From Rhizaria sp. SCN 62-66 (Eukaryota; Rhizaria, unplaced): 29,875 bases of DNA. The stretch is from contig MEDY01000395.1 in the NCBI GenBank assembly GCA_001724265.1, positions 1 through 29,875 of the forward strand. Reading direction: 5' to 3'. Shown here piece by piece: positions 27,633 through 29,875 of this stretch. The notes under the pieces are model-generated. The model had not been told where the DNA came from. It did not search any database and worked only from the letters and a program-made list of their open reading frames with translations. A program made the translations under genes and the position numbers. Position 1 is the stretch's first letter. Every line of letters starts with the position of its first letter.

Positions 27633-29875
27633 ATGTTGTTGGGCGGTCGCTCTGGAGCAGCGCGCTCCTTGTCTCTCATTGTAGCCTTTGTGATGCTCAT
27701 GGCATCTATGGTCTCTGCACAGTGGTACTACAGCACCACGAAGTCCTCCGTCCATATAGCCTACGAGACGGCGGGTCAAACCTGCACCGTCGTTGCACGG
27801 CAGGTGGTTGCACGTTCTACATGTATTATGGCAGGACTGAGGCATATGCGCTTCAATATGGCTGCGTCAATACGATTACTAACTCCTTTAACTACTGCGG
27901 TGAGTCGTCAAAAGCAGGCCTCGGCTGTTGGTGCGATGATGCCTGTTGCGCTTATAACGACTGCTGCTGGGACAACGTGCGTAACTGCAAGGCGCCGCTC
28001 ATTGACGGCGTACAGCCCAGCCGTGCGCCGACAGGCCCCTTGAAGTCGACCATTATCACGCTCACCGGCGACGGCTTCGCCTGCCGCGACATGTCCACCA
28101 CCCCGCAGGCGTACGTCACCATGCACAACATGCGCGGCGCGGCTCGCCCCGCGGACAACATCAGTCCCAACGCCTACGTTGTGCCCACCAGTACGATGAT
28201 CGCGACGACTCAGCTGTACACCTCGTTCTACTTGCCCGAAGACTACGGCCCCAACTGGTACTTCATCCTGCGTAACTGCTACTTCGTGGTCGGTCCCGCG
28301 TCCGCAGACCTCTTCTCGTACAACGTGCCGTCGCTCGAGGGTCTCTCGCCGACGACGGGTGCGACCCGCGGTGGCAAGGCTGTGCTCGTGCTTTCGACGA
28401 TGCAGGGAACGAGCTTCGGCAACACTGTACCACTCACGGCCGGTCTCACCGTCGCCCGCTACTACTGCACGCTCAGCAACGGCTCAACCGGCGTCTTCAG
28501 CACGGTGTATAACACCAATATGACAGTGACCAACCACACGAAGCTGATCTTCTACCACCCGGCCGGTGAGGGCACGTGCAGTGTCTCGCTCGAAGTCAGC
28601 TCGCAGTCCGTGTCCGTGTCGCGCCTGTCGTTCGCCTACCAGCCGCCGACGATCACGTCCGTGACCCCGTCAGTGTCACTCACGCCTGGCACCTCGATCA
28701 CCATCAAGGGACAGAACTTCGGCGTCACGCCCAGCGTCACCGTCAACGACATCTCCTGTCCGGTCACGAGCAGCACCGTCGACGGCACGACCGAAGTCCT
28801 GGTCTGCACGCTGCCGCTGGGCTACCGCGTGTCGCAGCCCGTCGTCGTGGCGGCCGGCGGCCAGCGCAGTAACGTCGTCTACGTGTCGTACGCGGCGCCG
28901 GTCATCAGTAACGTCAGCCCGTCGACCGGTCCCACGGCCGGCAGCACCGTCGTGACACTTACCGGCACCGGCTTCTACATCAGCGGCTCGATGATCTTCG
29001 GCGGCACGACGTACGCATCGACCAACACGACGATGTTCACGAGCTGGACGACGACGCAGATCGTGTTCAAGACGCCCGCCGGACAGGGCAAGAACGTGGC
29101 CATCTACCTCATCGTCGGTGACCAGCTCTCCGCCACGCCCGGCGCCTTCAGCTACAACGCGCCTGTGATCACGAACGCCACGCCCAACCCCGGCGCGTCG
29201 GGCGCCACGCTCACGCTCACGGGTACTGACTTCGGCACAAGTGGCTCCGTCGCCGTCTCCGGCCTTGACTGTGCCATCTTGACGCACGCCACGACCCAGA
29301 TCACGTGCACCATCCCGACGGGCTACGGCAACAACAAGGCTATCCTCGTGACCATCAGCTCGCAGTCGTCCAACTCGTACGCGTGGAGCTACCCCGCGCC
29401 CGTGGTCTCGACAGTGAGCCCGCTCACCGGCGGCACCCAGGGTGGGTACTCGCTCACCATCACCGGTCAGTACTTCGGCGACACGGGCAGTCTGCTCCTG
29501 GGCACCAGTGCGTTGGCCACGTCGGGCATCAACTGCGTCAGCTCCTCGTGGACCACCACCAAGATCGTCTGCGAGCTTGCTTCGGGCAGTGGTAAGAACC
29601 TCTACGCCATCGTCGCCTCCGGCGGCCAGACTGGCGCCGCCCCCGCGGGATACCTCTTCTCATACGGCGCGCCCACGGTCACTTCCGTGACCCCTCTGAC
29701 GGGTCCCACGTCCGGTGGCACGCAGCTCATCATCACGGGTACCAACTACGGCTCCAGCACCGTCGCGCAGGCCGCGGGCGTCGTCACCATCCGGTACGAC
29801 TCGCTCGCCGGCGGCGCCAACTGCACGCTGCAGTCGCGCGACCACACGCAGCTGCTGTGCTCGACCAGCATCGGT
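27633..29875 (+). CDS. Tandem paralogue of the giant TIG surface protein, 5' frameshift, runs off right edge
   Basis: The ATG at 27633 opens a signal peptide (SLSLIVAFVMLMASMVSA, then QWYY), followed by KSSVHIAYETAGQTC. That segment aligns with SAHEAYEIPGHNC in the upstream giant protein. From 27794 the homology is in another frame: CTAGGCTFYM, the SMB-like core CWCDDACCAYNDCCWDN, then seven TIG repeats collinear with repeats 1 to 7 of the first gene. That frame is open to the end of the window. Between the two cysteines flanking the break there are 8 nt (27786 to 27793) where the first gene has 60, a net loss of 52 nt that breaks the frame. The gene is therefore a pseudogene, mis-assembled or mis-sequenced here, or rescued by splicing: an intron at 27725..27834 or 27900..27991 would restore the frame. 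The Cys repeats and membrane end would lie beyond the window. Confidence 0.75.
27896..27991 (+). other. Somatomedin-B-like cysteine core in the paralogue
   Basis: In the homologous frame this reads YCGESSKAGLGCWCDDACC, then AYNDCCWDNVRNCK. It keeps every cysteine spacing of the first gene's core (C-x-C-D-x2-C-x5-CC-x6-C). It contains a strong internal donor-like GTGAGT at 27900 to 27905 that the first gene lacks. Confidence 0.55.

Overview
The window is nuclear DNA from a free-living unicellular eukaryote. Coding DNA is GC-rich and intergenic DNA is clearly more AT-rich. Introns are few, with GT-AG ends (donors GTACGT and GTATGT), and mitochondrial and chromatin genes have eukaryotic architectures. 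The lineage cannot be fixed from this sequence. The extracellular domain mix (TIG, somatomedin-B-like and ephrin-receptor-like cysteine repeats on a multi-pass membrane end) fits groups such as holozoan protists, apusomonads, stramenopiles or green algae.

Layout from left to right. (1) Positions 391 to 1, minus strand: the 5' end of a calmodulin gene, which starts in a four-codon exon, crosses a 229-nt intron and runs off the left edge. (2) 2318 to 954, minus: an intact mitochondrial 2-oxoglutarate dehydrogenase E2 gene (DLST). (3) 3197 to 9850, plus: a two-exon gene for a protein of about 2,172 residues, extremely rich in alanine and acidic tracts, with an NSD-like PHD/C5HCH zinc-binding module, an ARID DNA-binding domain, a long Arg/Glu/Gln helix and a candidate ubiquitin-interacting motif. 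It is probably a chromatin protein. (4) 10742 to 25456, plus: a single-exon 14.7-kb gene for a 4,904-residue surface protein, with a signal peptide, a somatomedin-B-like core, about 27 TIG repeats, 87 CxxC cysteine units, and a multi-pass membrane region with an acidic cytoplasmic tail. (5) 27633 to beyond 29875, plus: a tandem paralogue of (4). It matches (4) collinearly through the first seven TIG repeats but has a net 52-nt loss near its 5' end that shifts the reading frame.

Calmodulin, DLST and the PHD-ARID gene show no functional link. DLST and the PHD-ARID gene are divergent and share an 878-bp upstream region. The two giant surface-protein genes form a tandem family cluster. The most interesting items are the giant receptor-like architecture, the broken or re-spliced 5' end of its paralogue, and the PHD-C5HCH-ARID protein. 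No tRNA, rRNA, CRISPR array or transposon was recognised by eye.
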